In this document: positions 18,440-26,425 of the stretch, piece after piece
Layout of the letters: the number at the start of each line of letters is the position of its first letter
How positions within the stretch are numbered: the first letter of the stretch is position 1
Assembly: GCF_037996765.1 (NCBI RefSeq)
Contig: NZ_JBBNAD010000004.1
Coordinates: 496,001 to 560,000 of the forward strand
DNA length: 64,000 nucleotides
Reading direction: 5' to 3'
DNA from: Bdellovibrio sp. GT3
GTDB lineage: Bacteria; Bdellovibrionota; Bdellovibrionia; Bdellovibrionales; Bdellovibrionaceae
Notes under the pieces: model-generated
The model's input: only the letters and a program-made list of their open reading frames with translations
Database searches by the model: none
What the model was told of the DNA's origin: nothing
Made by a program: the position numbers and the translations under genes

Positions 18440-18964
18440 ATGAAGCAACTAGGACGATTGGCAGCAACACTACTTTTAAGCTTACCTGTGACTGCGATGG
18501 CAAAGACAACAATGATGCCCAAGAACGCAGCGCCAACTTCGAAACAGCAAGCTTTGCTGGTTGAATTAACAGGTCAGGATTTTACCAAGCAGTCTGACAC
18601 AGAACTGTATGCTGAAATGATAGGCGCGTCACATCGCGATGATGAGATTGGCTTAAAAAGCCGCATGCAAAGCCTTTTGACACGTTTTCCGGCGAGTACA
18701 TATGCGGACAATGCATTGTTTCTTGCAGGTAGAATGGCTGTGGACCACGGTAACTTCCCAGAGGCGATTCGTTATTTCGGACGCATTGAAAAAGCTTATC
18801 CAAACAGTGACAAGGCAGCGAGTGCAAAGTTCGCAAAGGCGATGACGTATAAAAAAATGAATTTGCCACAGTTTGCAAAACGCACGTTGACGGAAGTCAG
18901 AGCGAAATACCCAGGCAGTCCTGAGTCTTTCAGAGCTGACGCGGAATTAAGACTGTTCAACTAG
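18440..18964 (+). CDS. Periplasmic TPR protein (CpoB/YbgF- or BamD-like repeats)
   Basis: The 174-residue protein starts with a signal peptide (MKQLGRLAATLLLSLPVTAMA) at ATG 18440, which has AAGGAG 9 nt upstream; the frame is open before it but that part lacks an SD. Two to three TPR-like units follow: STYADNALFLAGRMAVDHGNFPEAIRYFGRIEKAYP, then SAKFAKAMTYKKMNLPQFAKRTLTEVRAKYP, then SFRADAELRLF. This is the arrangement at the C-terminus of YbgF/CpoB and in BamD. There is no lipobox, so it is probably a soluble periplasmic protein. It lies 29 bp before a LysM-protein gene. Confidence 0.7.
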   Translation: MKQLGRLAATLLLSLPVTAMAKTTMMPKNAAPTSKQQALLVELTGQDFTKQSDTELYAEMIGASHRDDEIGLKSRMQSLLTRFPASTYADNALFLAGRMAVDHGNFPEAIRYFGRIEKAYPNSDKAASAKFAKAMTYKKMNLPQFAKRTLTEVRAKYPGSPESFRADAELRLFN

Positions 18965-18993
18965 AATAATCACCACTTGCAAGGATGCAAACA

Positions 18994-20607
18994 GTGACGA
19001 ACACGAAGTTCTCTGTATCATTGATTCTCATTTTTTGCGCGCTGTTGTTGCAGACGCCTATTGCGCATGGACAGGACGCTCCACCTCCGGATACGACGTG
19101 GGAAGCGGATCCGTTGGATGTTCTTGAACCTAAAAATGAAACTCCGGCAGAACCTTCTGTTCCGGAGTTTACGGAAATTCCAGATCCTGAAATTGTAACA
19201 CCGGATGTGCCGGCTCCAGAAATCGCTCCACCGATGAAATCCGCGCCGGAACCAACGCATGCTGATGCTTCGGCGACGATGTCATTCAGTGATGCAGGTG
19301 GTTCCGATCCTGACTTTAACAAAGAAAACTATTTCCATAACATCTACAAAAAATACAACCAGACTCCAACGTCTGATGAGGTTTGGGAAAAGGCAGTAGG
19401 AGAGCGCAAGTCCGAAGTTTACAAGGTTCAAAAAGGAAACACGCTTTGGGATATTTCCAATACGTTTTTCGGCGATCCAAATTTCTGGCCAAAGCTTTGG
19501 TCATTGAATGACGGCGCTATTTTGAATCCGCATGAAATCACACCGGATATGAATATCAAATTCTATCCGGGCACGATGGTGGATGCGCCAACTGTCGCAC
19601 TTGCTGAAAAAGAAGGTGCAGAAACTCCTGAAGGGGAAAAGGTTGTGGAAGCCAGCGTGGCAGAGCCTCCTGTTCCTCCGGCTCGTCGCAAATACAATCC
19701 CGTGTTAAAGAAACTTCCGCAAAGTTTGCCGCTGGGTCGTTTTGGGATCTATGACGACAGTACAAGCACAGAAATTGAATATCGCAAAATCAATCTGCCA
19801 ACACCATCGGAGTATCTGGGCTACTTTATCGCGGACAATGAAATCGTCGGTTCCGGTAAAGTAACTTCCACCGAACTGGATTCCAAGACCGCCAATGAAT
19901 ATCAGATCGTGTACGTGGAGATCACCGGTAATCCTGAAAAGAACTACATCGTACAAAAGAATCTTGGTGAGCTGGTTGATCCAGCAGCCAAACGTCGCAA
20001 AGCTCAGATGGTGGAAATCCAAGGCGAGCTGGAAATCATGGAGAAGGTCAATCCTACCAAGAATTTATATCGCGCCATTGTTCAAAAGGCGATTCAGCCT
20101 ATTGAGGTCGGTGCGCAGGTGATTCCGGGTAAGGTGCCGATGATTGATCCTCGCCCAGGAGTGGTGAACAACTCTGCAGGTGCCAAGATCATGGGTGGCG
20201 AGTTAATCACGAAGCGCGGTTTGTTCGGAGTTAATGAACTGGTGTTCCTGGATGCAGGCACATCACGTGGTTTGCAGGAAGGTCAGAACCTGACGATCTT
20301 TGCGGACAGTGCTCTTCGTAACGGTGAATCCAAGGCGGTCATGAATGATCGTGCTATCGGCAGTGTGAAAATCGTCAAGGCCACGCCGAACTTTGCGACG
20401 GCTTATGTGACGAAAGCCAGCGAGGATGTGAAGCTGGGGGACTATGTCGGTAACAGCGGCGCCAAGACAGCTTCCGCAGCCCCGGTCATTGAAAGTCACT
20501 CGCCTGAATCTCCAAGTGAGCTCGACACAGAATTTGAGTTGGAGGGGGCGCCGGAAGTCACGCCACCGCCGGACTCCGGATCTGAAGATCTTGATTTGGA
20601 ATTGTAA
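18994..20607 (+). CDS. LysM-domain envelope protein
   Basis: The 537-residue exported protein has a signal peptide (ending IAHG) and then a Pro/Glu-rich region of about 80 residues. A LysM domain follows near residues 135-190 (YKVQKGNTLWDISNTFFGDPNFWPKLWSLN). LysM binds peptidoglycan. The long C-terminal part contains strand-rich segments seen in other LysM envelope proteins of this group, and it ends with an acidic tail. I prefer GTG 18994 because AAGGA lies 8 nt before it; ATG 18985 would have AAGG only 2 nt away. Together with the preceding TPR gene it may form an envelope-related operon. Confidence 0.8.
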   Translation: MTNTKFSVSLILIFCALLLQTPIAHGQDAPPPDTTWEADPLDVLEPKNETPAEPSVPEFTEIPDPEIVTPDVPAPEIAPPMKSAPEPTHADASATMSFSDAGGSDPDFNKENYFHNIYKKYNQTPTSDEVWEKAVGERKSEVYKVQKGNTLWDISNTFFGDPNFWPKLWSLNDGAILNPHEITPDMNIKFYPGTMVDAPTVALAEKEGAETPEGEKVVEASVAEPPVPPARRKYNPVLKKLPQSLPLGRFGIYDDSTSTEIEYRKINLPTPSEYLGYFIADNEIVGSGKVTSTELDSKTANEYQIVYVEITGNPEKNYIVQKNLGELVDPAAKRRKAQMVEIQGELEIMEKVNPTKNLYRAIVQKAIQPIEVGAQVIPGKVPMIDPRPGVVNNSAGAKIMGGELITKRGLFGVNELVFLDAGTSRGLQEGQNLTIFADSALRNGESKAVMNDRAIGSVKIVKATPNFATAYVTKASEDVKLGDYVGNSGAKTASAAPVIESHSPESPSELDTEFELEGAPEVTPPPDSGSEDLDLEL

Positions 20608-20617
20608 AATAATTGAA

Positions 20618-20648
20618 GGGCTCAGCAGAATTGCAGAGCCCTTTTTTT
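20618..20648 (+). terminator. Intrinsic terminator after the LysM gene, abutting the dprA start
   Basis: GGGCTC (20618-20623) pairs with GAGCCC (20636-20641), extended inside by GCA/TGC, and T7 follows at 20642-20648. The next base begins the ATG of dprA, so the terminator occupies the place where the dprA ribosome binding site would be expected. Confidence 0.85.
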
Positions 20649-21590
20649 ATGATTGAAATTCTCGCCATCTCTCAACTTATAAAGTCACACCCCTTATACA
20701 GCCTTCATCGGGATGAAATTCACCAGATATATCTGCGCTTGGCCCGTCTTGAGTGCCTGACAGAAACTCATCTTCGTCAGGCCCTGGCCGAGTACTTTCC
20801 GATGCTGGGGGAGTTCATGGATAAAAATCACTCTCTGTTCAAAGATTTTCGCAGCGAGTTTTTGCGCTGGAATCTAAAGGGCTTTCAATTCGTCGTTTAT
20901 GGTGAATCCCTTTATCCCTCGCAGTGCTATCGCATGGCGGATCCCCCGTTAGTACTGAGTTACCGTGGCTCACCGGTGTGGATGATCGAAAGATCCTTGT
21001 CGATTGTGGGGAGTCGCGAACCCAGTGCGGAATCGTTGCGGTGGATGGAGCAAGAGTTGTCGATATTCCTGGATGCGCAATTGCCACTAGTGATCAGTGG
21101 GGGTGCTCGGGGAGTTGACCAAAAAGCCCATTCGTTGGCGCTGCGAAAGAACTGTCAAACGGCGGTGATATTGCCTTCCGGGCTGGATGAGATTTATCCC
21201 ACCAGCTTGAATGAATGGATGACGCCGGTGTTGGATCAGGGGGGATGCTTCATCAGTGAATACGATCCTGGTCAGAAGATGCACAAGCGACTGTTTCATC
21301 ATCGCAACCGTTTGATCGCGGCATTAGGGTGTGCCACTTTACTGGTGGAGGCGCGCCGGCGCAGTGGAACGTTGATTACTGCGAATCAGGCCGCAGAATT
21401 ATCGCGTCCAGTTTGGGTTGTGCCGGGTCATCCCTTGGATCCGCATTTTCAGGGCGGCTTGGATTTGTTATTGGATGGTGCGCAATTGGTACGCGATGCC
21501 CAAGATTTATCCACATTATTCCACTCCGAGTTATTATCGGAAAGATTCAAAGGGGTAGGTATTGTGGGTGAAGATGAAATATCCCACTAG
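20649..21590 (+). CDS. dprA: DNA processing protein DprA/Smf
   Basis: DprA protects incoming single-stranded DNA during transformation and loads RecA. The 313-residue product has the Rossmann-like core of the family: LSIVGSREPS, LPLVISGGARGVDQKAHSLAL, TAVILPSGLDEIYP, GCFISEYDPG, HHRNRLIAALGCATLLVEARRRSGTLITANQAAELSRPVWVVPG. No C-terminal winged helix is visible. The start is uncertain: ATG 20649 follows the terminator's T-run directly and no SD exists; TTG 20613 (before the hairpin) also lacks one. It lies 2.5 kb from the split comEC. Confidence 0.93.
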   Translation: MIEILAISQLIKSHPLYSLHRDEIHQIYLRLARLECLTETHLRQALAEYFPMLGEFMDKNHSLFKDFRSEFLRWNLKGFQFVVYGESLYPSQCYRMADPPLVLSYRGSPVWMIERSLSIVGSREPSAESLRWMEQELSIFLDAQLPLVISGGARGVDQKAHSLALRKNCQTAVILPSGLDEIYPTSLNEWMTPVLDQGGCFISEYDPGQKMHKRLFHHRNRLIAALGCATLLVEARRRSGTLITANQAAELSRPVWVVPGHPLDPHFQGGLDLLLDGAQLVRDAQDLSTLFHSELLSERFKGVGIVGEDEISH

Positions 21591-21661
21591 GGATAGTGGC
21601 GTGTTTCAAGTGACATACTGAGGACGAAAAAAGTGAAATCATCTAAAAAAATCTTTTGCAA

Positions 21662-21771
21662 GGGGCGGGGAATTGCTCTTACCATTTGATTCAAGGGAGG
21701 GGCGATGTGGTCAAGGATGACCGTGGTAGTAAGGATGCTGCTGCATCGCTCTTATTTGTAAAGACCGCCCC
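21662..21771 (+). ncRNA. Candidate structured RNA between dprA and the LptF/G gene
   Basis: This gene-free stretch folds on paper into a closed structure. GGGGCGG (21662-21668) pairs perfectly with CCGCCCC (21765-21771). Inside, GCGATG (21702-21707) pairs with CATCGC (21744-21749), and GGTCA-AGGA-TGACC (21709-21722) is a perfect hairpin. A competing hairpin GATGC-TGCT-GCATC (21734-21747) would break the middle stem. I do not recognise a known family: it is not tmRNA, SRP RNA or a GEMM riboswitch. Strand is uncertain; on the minus strand it would be the 3' region of the LptF/G gene. Confidence 0.35.
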
Positions 21772-21794
21772 AACCTTCAGATTCTAAGTTCTTC

Positions 21795-22937
21795 TTAATT
21801 CCAATTTTTTCTTAAAGTATACAGAGCAATCAAACCAAATATTGCATTCGGCGCCCAAATCGCAAGACCCGCAGGCATTGATCCATTTCGTGCGGCACCT
21901 TCAGCTGCCAAGTATAAAACCCAGTAAAAGATAATAATCCCGATACACAGAATCATACCACCGGCTTTGGCTGCACGACGATTTGTGGTTGTCCCCAATC
22001 CGACGCCGATCAAGGCGAAGACCAAACACAACACAGAGATTGCCGAGCGTTTATGAAACTCAGTCTGCATTATGCGCAGCTCTTCAGGATCTTTGATACC
22101 TTGTTTGAGGCGATTGCGAACTTCATCCAGGGTCAACGACGGCGGAGATTTAGCACGCTCCACGTGTTGGTCCGGTTCTGAAAAATGCACATCGTAAGTG
22201 TCAAAGCTGATTTTAGTGTGAGTTTTGGTTTGGCGATGGATTTCGCCATTCTGAAGGCGCAATAAAACTTCCTGTCCCGGGCGATCCGGATCAGGCAGCA
22301 TGCTTCCTTCTTTTGCGATGACTGTCAGTGGAACATCGCTGTTCTTTTCGTCATAGATAAAAACTTTACGAAGTTTGCCGTTTTTGGAATCCACTTCATT
22401 GGCATACACCACCATGTCAAAGAACCCCTCTGCAAAGGTTCCTTCTTTAATGACCGCGGTGGCTTTGGTGTTTGCCAGGCGCGTGTACAGAACCTCAAAC
22501 TGGCGATTCCCCCAAGGAGCGATCACATAAGAGGTTTGTGCAGACACAGTGCCCACAATCAATGCCAACAGGATTGCGGGTAGCAGCAGGGTGCCCATTG
22601 CAAGGCCTGAAGCTTTCATGGCGACGATCTCGGAATCTTGGCTCAGACGTCCGTATGTCAGCAGGACTGAAAACAAAAGTGCCATTGGGAATAAGACGGG
22701 CAGCAGGGAAATCACCACGTAGCCGATGATTTGTGCAATGGTTTTAATGGCTATCCCGTGAACAAGGGCGAACTCTGTCAATCGCAACACTTGAAACATC
22801 AAAATGATGGATATGAAAACCAGAAGCCCTAAAATGAAGCTAGGAAGCATCTCGAAAAAAATGTACTGAACGGCTTTTTTACCATTAAAGATACTGAACA
22901 TGCGCTCCATTGTAGACGGCAGGAAATCGTAAGTCAT
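21795..22937 (-). CDS. LptF/LptG-family permease (YjgP/YjgQ)
   Basis: LptF/G form the inner-membrane part of the LptB2FG exporter that lifts lipopolysaccharide to the outer membrane. The 380-residue product shows the family's layout: three N-terminal TM segments (YIFFEMLPSFILGLLVFISIILMFQVLRL and following), the motif LTYGRLSQDSEIVAMKASG, a large periplasmic beta-jellyroll region from about 130 to 300, and three C-terminal TM helices containing LCLVFALIGVGLGTTT. Several in-frame starts lie close together (22937, and Met codons 9 and 12 residues further); GGAG before the third favours a shorter form. The partner subunit is not adjacent. Confidence 0.9.
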   Translation of the reverse strand: MTYDFLPSTMERMFSIFNGKKAVQYIFFEMLPSFILGLLVFISIILMFQVLRLTEFALVHGIAIKTIAQIIGYVVISLLPVLFPMALLFSVLLTYGRLSQDSEIVAMKASGLAMGTLLLPAILLALIVGTVSAQTSYVIAPWGNRQFEVLYTRLANTKATAVIKEGTFAEGFFDMVVYANEVDSKNGKLRKVFIYDEKNSDVPLTVIAKEGSMLPDPDRPGQEVLLRLQNGEIHRQTKTHTKISFDTYDVHFSEPDQHVERAKSPPSLTLDEVRNRLKQGIKDPEELRIMQTEFHKRSAISVLCLVFALIGVGLGTTTNRRAAKAGGMILCIGIIIFYWVLYLAAEGAARNGSMPAGLAIWAPNAIFGLIALYTLRKNWN

Positions 22938-22992
22938 CGCGCCTATCGTCCAGTCTGCGGTTTGACCGAAGCTTAACCTTATCCGACAATAG

Positions 22993-24024
22993 ATGGGTAT
23001 GAGTAAAGTTCTTCTGGTGTATGAGGATTACGCAGATCTTATGAGCGTGGAGTCCACTTTGAAAAAAGTGGGTTTTGACGTCATTGGTTTGTCGAGCGAA
23101 TACGCCGTCTCTGACCAAATTATCAGTTTCAACCCCGATGTTGTGATTGGTTCCGGAAAAGGAGCCAAGGTTTCCTCATTGGGTGTTGGCAAACGTCTGA
23201 AAGAGATGTCCCGGTGGGGCGGCAAGGCTGTGCTTATTTTTCCAGCGAATTTCAAACCAGCGCCTCAGGATCTGATTAAGATCCGCGTTGATATGATTTT
23301 GGAGTCTCCTGTTGCGCCGCTGCGAATCGTCCAGGTGTTGGCAAAGCTTCTGGGGCAGGATGAAGGCGCTTTGTTGGAGAGGCTGAATAAAGCCAGCCAC
23401 CTTGAAGCTACGGGTGCAAAACCTGGAGCCGTTCCGGTGGGAAGTGGCGTTAAGTTTGCCACGGACAAAGAAGCTATTTTCGTTAAAGGAACCTCTCCTG
23501 AAGATCAAGAATCACCGGCGGGTGTTGGTTTTAATATCGATCAGGAATCTCAAGGTGAAGGTGTAGATTTCACGCTAAATAATGAAGAAGAGGCTGAAAT
23601 TCCGCGCTTTAAGTTCGGCGCGAAGTTTCAGAAAGCGGATCAGGAATCCGACAGTGAAGCGGCCGAGAGCAATGAGTTTCCTGATGTCGATTTGAAGGCC
23701 TTGGAGCAAGAGCTTCTGGGGACGGGAACTCCAGAAGTGGAGCGCGTTGAAGCGACACCTGTGCCCGCGGCCCCAGAAAAAACACCGGATGTGCCGCCTT
23801 CCAAGGCGCGTCAGGATTTGGAAGCGGCTTCAGCCAAGCTCGCGGAGCGGATGAAAAAATACGCAAAGCTTGTGGAGGATGTGAAAGTAGCTCCAGTTAG
23901 TACTATTTCTCGTGTGGAGTCCCGCAAGCGTCAAGTAGACATCGCGTCAGAGTGGGATAAGGAAAGCATCAAGGATCTCGATAAGTTGCGCCAAGATTTC
24001 GCAAAAGCCCTTTTTAAAAAGTAA
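22993..24024 (+). CDS. Degenerate receiver-domain protein with long acidic and coiled-coil tail
   Basis: The first 120 residues read like a response-regulator receiver (SKVLLVYEDYADLMSVESTLKKVGFDVIGLSSE... FNPDVVIGSGKGAKVSSLGVGKRLKEM...AVLIFPANFK). The acidic pair is only partly present, and the phospho-acceptor position after PDVVI is Gly rather than Asp, so phosphorylation is unlikely. The rest is an acidic, low-complexity linker followed by a Lys/Glu-rich helical region (ARQDLEAASAKLAERMKKYAKLVEDV). Such pseudo-receivers usually act as protein-protein adaptors. It is divergent from the LptF/G gene. Partner and role are unknown. Confidence 0.6.
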   Translation: MGMSKVLLVYEDYADLMSVESTLKKVGFDVIGLSSEYAVSDQIISFNPDVVIGSGKGAKVSSLGVGKRLKEMSRWGGKAVLIFPANFKPAPQDLIKIRVDMILESPVAPLRIVQVLAKLLGQDEGALLERLNKASHLEATGAKPGAVPVGSGVKFATDKEAIFVKGTSPEDQESPAGVGFNIDQESQGEGVDFTLNNEEEAEIPRFKFGAKFQKADQESDSEAAESNEFPDVDLKALEQELLGTGTPEVERVEATPVPAAPEKTPDVPPSKARQDLEAASAKLAERMKKYAKLVEDVKVAPVSTISRVESRKRQVDIASEWDKESIKDLDKLRQDFAKALFKK

Positions 24025-24103
24025 TTGCTCCTTTGGGGGCCTTGACTATAAGGTTTCCGTATTCAAATTAAGTATGGTAATTTGGTCTAATACGGAGGCC
24101 TTT

Positions 24104-24430
24104 ATGGGCGTTAATACTACAGCAGTAACAGATGGTTCTTTTGAAACAGAAGTTTTGAATTCTTCTACTCCAGTTCTTGTCGATTTCTGGGCTGAATGGT
24201 GCGGTCCTTGCCGTGCTTTGGCTCCAAAATTGGAAGAAGTGGCAAGCGAGTTGTCTGGCAAAGTTAAAATCGTAAAAGTAAACGTGGATGAGAACCCAGC
24301 GACTCCATCCAAATACGGCATCCGCGGTATTCCGGCGATGTTGTTGTTCAAAGGTGGCAGTGAAGTGGGTCAATTGGTTGGTAACCATCCAAAAGACGCT
24401 ATCGTTGATTTCTTGACGAAAAACACATAG
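24104..24430 (+). CDS. trxA: Thioredoxin
   Basis: The 108-residue protein is a standard cytoplasmic thioredoxin with the redox motif WCGPC in DFWAEWCGPCRALAPKLEEVA, then VNVDENPATPSKYGIRGIPAMLLFKGG including the cis-Pro loop (GIPA). GGAGG lies 6 nt before ATG 24104; the frame is open upstream but that part has no SD. It reduces protein disulfides with electrons from thioredoxin reductase, which is not encoded here. A strong terminator follows, so it is probably monocistronic. Confidence 0.96.
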   Translation: MGVNTTAVTDGSFETEVLNSSTPVLVDFWAEWCGPCRALAPKLEEVASELSGKVKIVKVNVDENPATPSKYGIRGIPAMLLFKGGSEVGQLVGNHPKDAIVDFLTKNT

Positions 24431-24468
24431 TTCATACACGAACCTGTTTAAAAAAATTAAGATTTTAA

Positions 24469-24502
24469 AAGAGGGAGCTTTTTCAAGTTCCCTCTTTTTT
24501 TT
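24469..24502 (+). terminator. Intrinsic terminator of trxA
   Basis: AAGAGGGAGCTT (24469-24480) pairs with AAGTTCCCTCTT (24485-24496) around a TTTC loop, with one G-U pair, and a T-run continues to 24502. It follows the trxA stop by about 40 bp. Confidence 0.88.
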
Positions 24503-24554
24503 CACCAAAACTCACTCTTCCGGGTTTCATAGTGGCGAGATTCTTTGCATTGCC

Positions 24555-24582
24555 AACTATTCGTGGTAGAAATTGAATAGTT
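24555..24582. promoter_or_regulatory. Inverted repeat overlapping a possible promoter of the 240-residue protein gene
   Basis: AACTATTC (24555-24562) and GAATAGTT (24575-24582) form a perfect 8-bp inverted repeat with a 12-bp spacer. It surrounds a weak -10-like TAGAAA (24567-24572) that is 16 bp from TTGCAT (24545-24550). The geometry suits an operator, but the promoter match is modest. Confidence 0.35.
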
Positions 24583-24602
24583 AGATTGGTGAATGGAACG
24601 TT

Positions 24603-25325
24603 ATGATTGATACTGCTTTAATCTCTGAAAACCACAGCGAATTGAACCTTGCTAAGGAGTCGTACCGACATTCTTTGGTTCAATTTCATTCTCTGCTGAC
24701 AAAACCACGTGCACTGAAGGGTGATTACCCGGGTTTGGCCTTTGACCGTATGCCGGTTCAGCATCAGGCACCAGTTGCCCAGGCTCTGGCAGAGTGGGTT
24801 GATTTTTTCCAGATGCACTCCACGGGCGAGGTCATTTCGGAAAAGCAGTTCTTGTGGCGCTTTTTGAAGAGATTCCGTTTGAAGGCTCATCCGGATTTTT
24901 TCTCTTCTGTGGACGATGAAACTTGTTTTGAAGTTGTGAATACCGAAGGTCGCCAGACATTCCGTAGTATCTCTGTGATGGATTTTTGCAGTTATTCACT
25001 GGATGAGTTGGTTTCGACGCCGTGGTTTGAGTTGTTCAGTCGTGATCAAAATATCACGGATCGTTACCTGGAGTTCCAGGAGCATTTGACCAGCGGGACA
25101 TTGGTGCATACGAATCTGGAAGGAATTATTCCGACTCACGATGTGTATGAGAACTTTGGATTCGACAAAATGGTTCTGACGATGAAGCCGCTTTATTTGT
25201 CTCCGATTTACGACATGGATGACAATGTGGTGGGTGTGATCAGCGCTATCAAGATTTTAAACTGCCGCAGTCGTCGCACGGAAAATAAAGAGCGCGCGAT
25301 GGTTGAGTTGGCAGCGGTTAAGTAA
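24603..25325 (+). CDS. Cytoplasmic protein of unknown function, PAS-like features
   Basis: The 240-residue soluble protein has no signal peptide or TM segment. The C-terminal portion (GTLVHTNLEGIIPTHDVYENFGFDKMVLTMKPLYLSPIYDMDDNVVGVISAIKIL) has the alternating pattern and final DDNVVGVISA strand often seen in PAS domains, but no confident match can be made by eye. The middle contains FFSSVDDETCFEVVNTEGRQTFRSISVMDFCSYSLDEL. It stands alone between terminators. A sensory or adaptor role is only a guess. An inverted repeat at its promoter region suggests regulation. Confidence 0.6.
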   Translation: MIDTALISENHSELNLAKESYRHSLVQFHSLLTKPRALKGDYPGLAFDRMPVQHQAPVAQALAEWVDFFQMHSTGEVISEKQFLWRFLKRFRLKAHPDFFSSVDDETCFEVVNTEGRQTFRSISVMDFCSYSLDELVSTPWFELFSRDQNITDRYLEFQEHLTSGTLVHTNLEGIIPTHDVYENFGFDKMVLTMKPLYLSPIYDMDDNVVGVISAIKILNCRSRRTENKERAMVELAAVK

Positions 25326-25347
25326 TTTAGCTTTTAAAAATAAATGC

Positions 25348-25382
25348 AAAAAGCCCTTGGTTTTCACCAAGGGCTTTTTTGT
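25348..25382. terminator. Bidirectional intrinsic terminator
   Basis: AAGCCCTTGGT (25351-25361) pairs perfectly with ACCAAGGGCTT (25366-25376) around a TTTC loop. A-rich and T-rich flanks lie on the two sides. It serves the convergent genes ending at 25325 and 25397. Confidence 0.9.
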
Positions 25383-25396
25383 TTTAAAGGTATATC

Positions 25397-26125
25397 TTAG
25401 TTTGTCGCCACTGTTGTGCGAGTAACTTCTGTGGTTGCAAGTTTCTTATAGAACTCACCGTAATTTTTCATTACGCGAGAGTTGTATTCTGCTGGCATCA
25501 CGTTTTTAGCTACCAGGCGGCGTACGTTGCGTGGACCCATGTTATAGGCGCTCACGTATTTAGTGGCTTTGCCTGGGAACTGCTTACGAAGGTAGTCCAT
25601 GTAAGCGGCACCGATGCGCACGTTGGAAACCGGGTTTTGCAAAGTCTTTTTACCCTTCCATGCGATACCGTATTTTTTAGCAATCCACTCAGCCGTGTCA
25701 GGCTTGATTTGCATCAGACCGATTTCACCGAAAGAACCCACGATCAAAGGATCGAATGAACTTTCAGTCTTAATGATGGCCAATACAAACACTGGATCCA
25801 AGTTGTACTTATCTGACTCAGAGATGATGACACTGGAGATGTCACCAGCACGGTTTTTCCATTGCGGAGCCAGGTAACCCTGAACTTTTTCGTAGATCAT
25901 CACATTAAGTGCGCTACGGCCCTCGATTTTTTGAGCAGCACTGCCTTTATAGCGTCCACCAAGAAGTTCTTTGGCGTGAGCTACGCGGGAAGCCTCATTA
26001 ACTGTTTCTACAAGCGGAAGCTTTAGAACCTTACTCCAGTCAACGAATTCGAAGTTATTAAACAGACCCATTACTAGAGTGGCGGTGACTAAAGCGAGTG
26101 TCGATTTGAGATGTTTCGTTTTCAT
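25397..26125 (-). CDS. Secreted lytic transglycosylase (SLT domain)
   Basis: The 242-residue protein cleaves the MurNAc-GlcNAc bond of peptidoglycan with formation of anhydro-MurNAc. The SLT core is complete: FVLAIIKTESSFDP with catalytic Glu, SFGEIGLMQIKPDTAEWI (the GLMQ motif), NVRIGAAYMDYLRKQF, and YVSAYNMGPRNVRRLV (the AYNxG motif). A hydrophobic N-terminus (LKSTLALVTATLVMGLF) is a signal peptide or anchor. AGGAGGA precedes the ATG. A predator uses several such enzymes on its own or the prey wall; which applies here cannot be told. Confidence 0.92.
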   Translation of the reverse strand: MKTKHLKSTLALVTATLVMGLFNNFEFVDWSKVLKLPLVETVNEASRVAHAKELLGGRYKGSAAQKIEGRSALNVMIYEKVQGYLAPQWKNRAGDISSVIISESDKYNLDPVFVLAIIKTESSFDPLIVGSFGEIGLMQIKPDTAEWIAKKYGIAWKGKKTLQNPVSNVRIGAAYMDYLRKQFPGKATKYVSAYNMGPRNVRRLVAKNVMPAEYNSRVMKNYGEFYKKLATTEVTRTTVATN

Positions 26126-26425
26126 TTCCCGTCCTCCTGTTACTGGTTAGGTAGTTCAAGGGTCGGGCCAACTGGTTAAGTCTGCGAAACTGTTGAAGTC
26201 CTTATTTGAGGCAGGAATCAGATGGAACGTGGGCGAATGTGAGGGTGGGGGTGTCAACCAATCACTGGACAGTGTCAGATCATTAGTTAGTCAAAACGAA
26301 TCAACTTCTCACAATGAAACATCCCAAAAGGCGCCTGCCGGTTTTTTGATACGCAATGCGTCTGGGTGCGAGTTTTTTTCTTTATTCTGCCCCGGGGGCA
26401 GGTTCGAGCCTACTATCACGAGGTC
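26126..26425. other. Intergenic region with one copy of a dispersed repeat
   Basis: This 300-bp divergent region between the transglycosylase and the MerR-fusion gene holds no recognisable ORF. At 26328-26348 it contains a 21-bp sequence (AAGGCGCCTGCCGG followed by T6G) that recurs exactly at 43872-43892. I see no clear promoter. Confidence 0.5.
26328..26348 (+). repeat. Dispersed repeat, copy 1 (AAGGCGCCTGCCGG-T6-G)
   Basis: The 21 bases are identical to 43872-43892. Both copies lie in intergenic DNA upstream of plus-strand genes. Here only the right part of the longer element at 43844-43892 is present; the flanking hairpin is absent. Confidence 0.75.

Noticed and set aside
21662-21771. The structured segment as tmRNA, SRP RNA or a c-di-GMP (GEMM) riboswitch
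   Set aside because: None of the conserved cores of these RNAs (tag frame, GGAAGG/AGCAGC tip, GEMM tetraloop receptor bases) is present, so it is listed only as an unassigned candidate.
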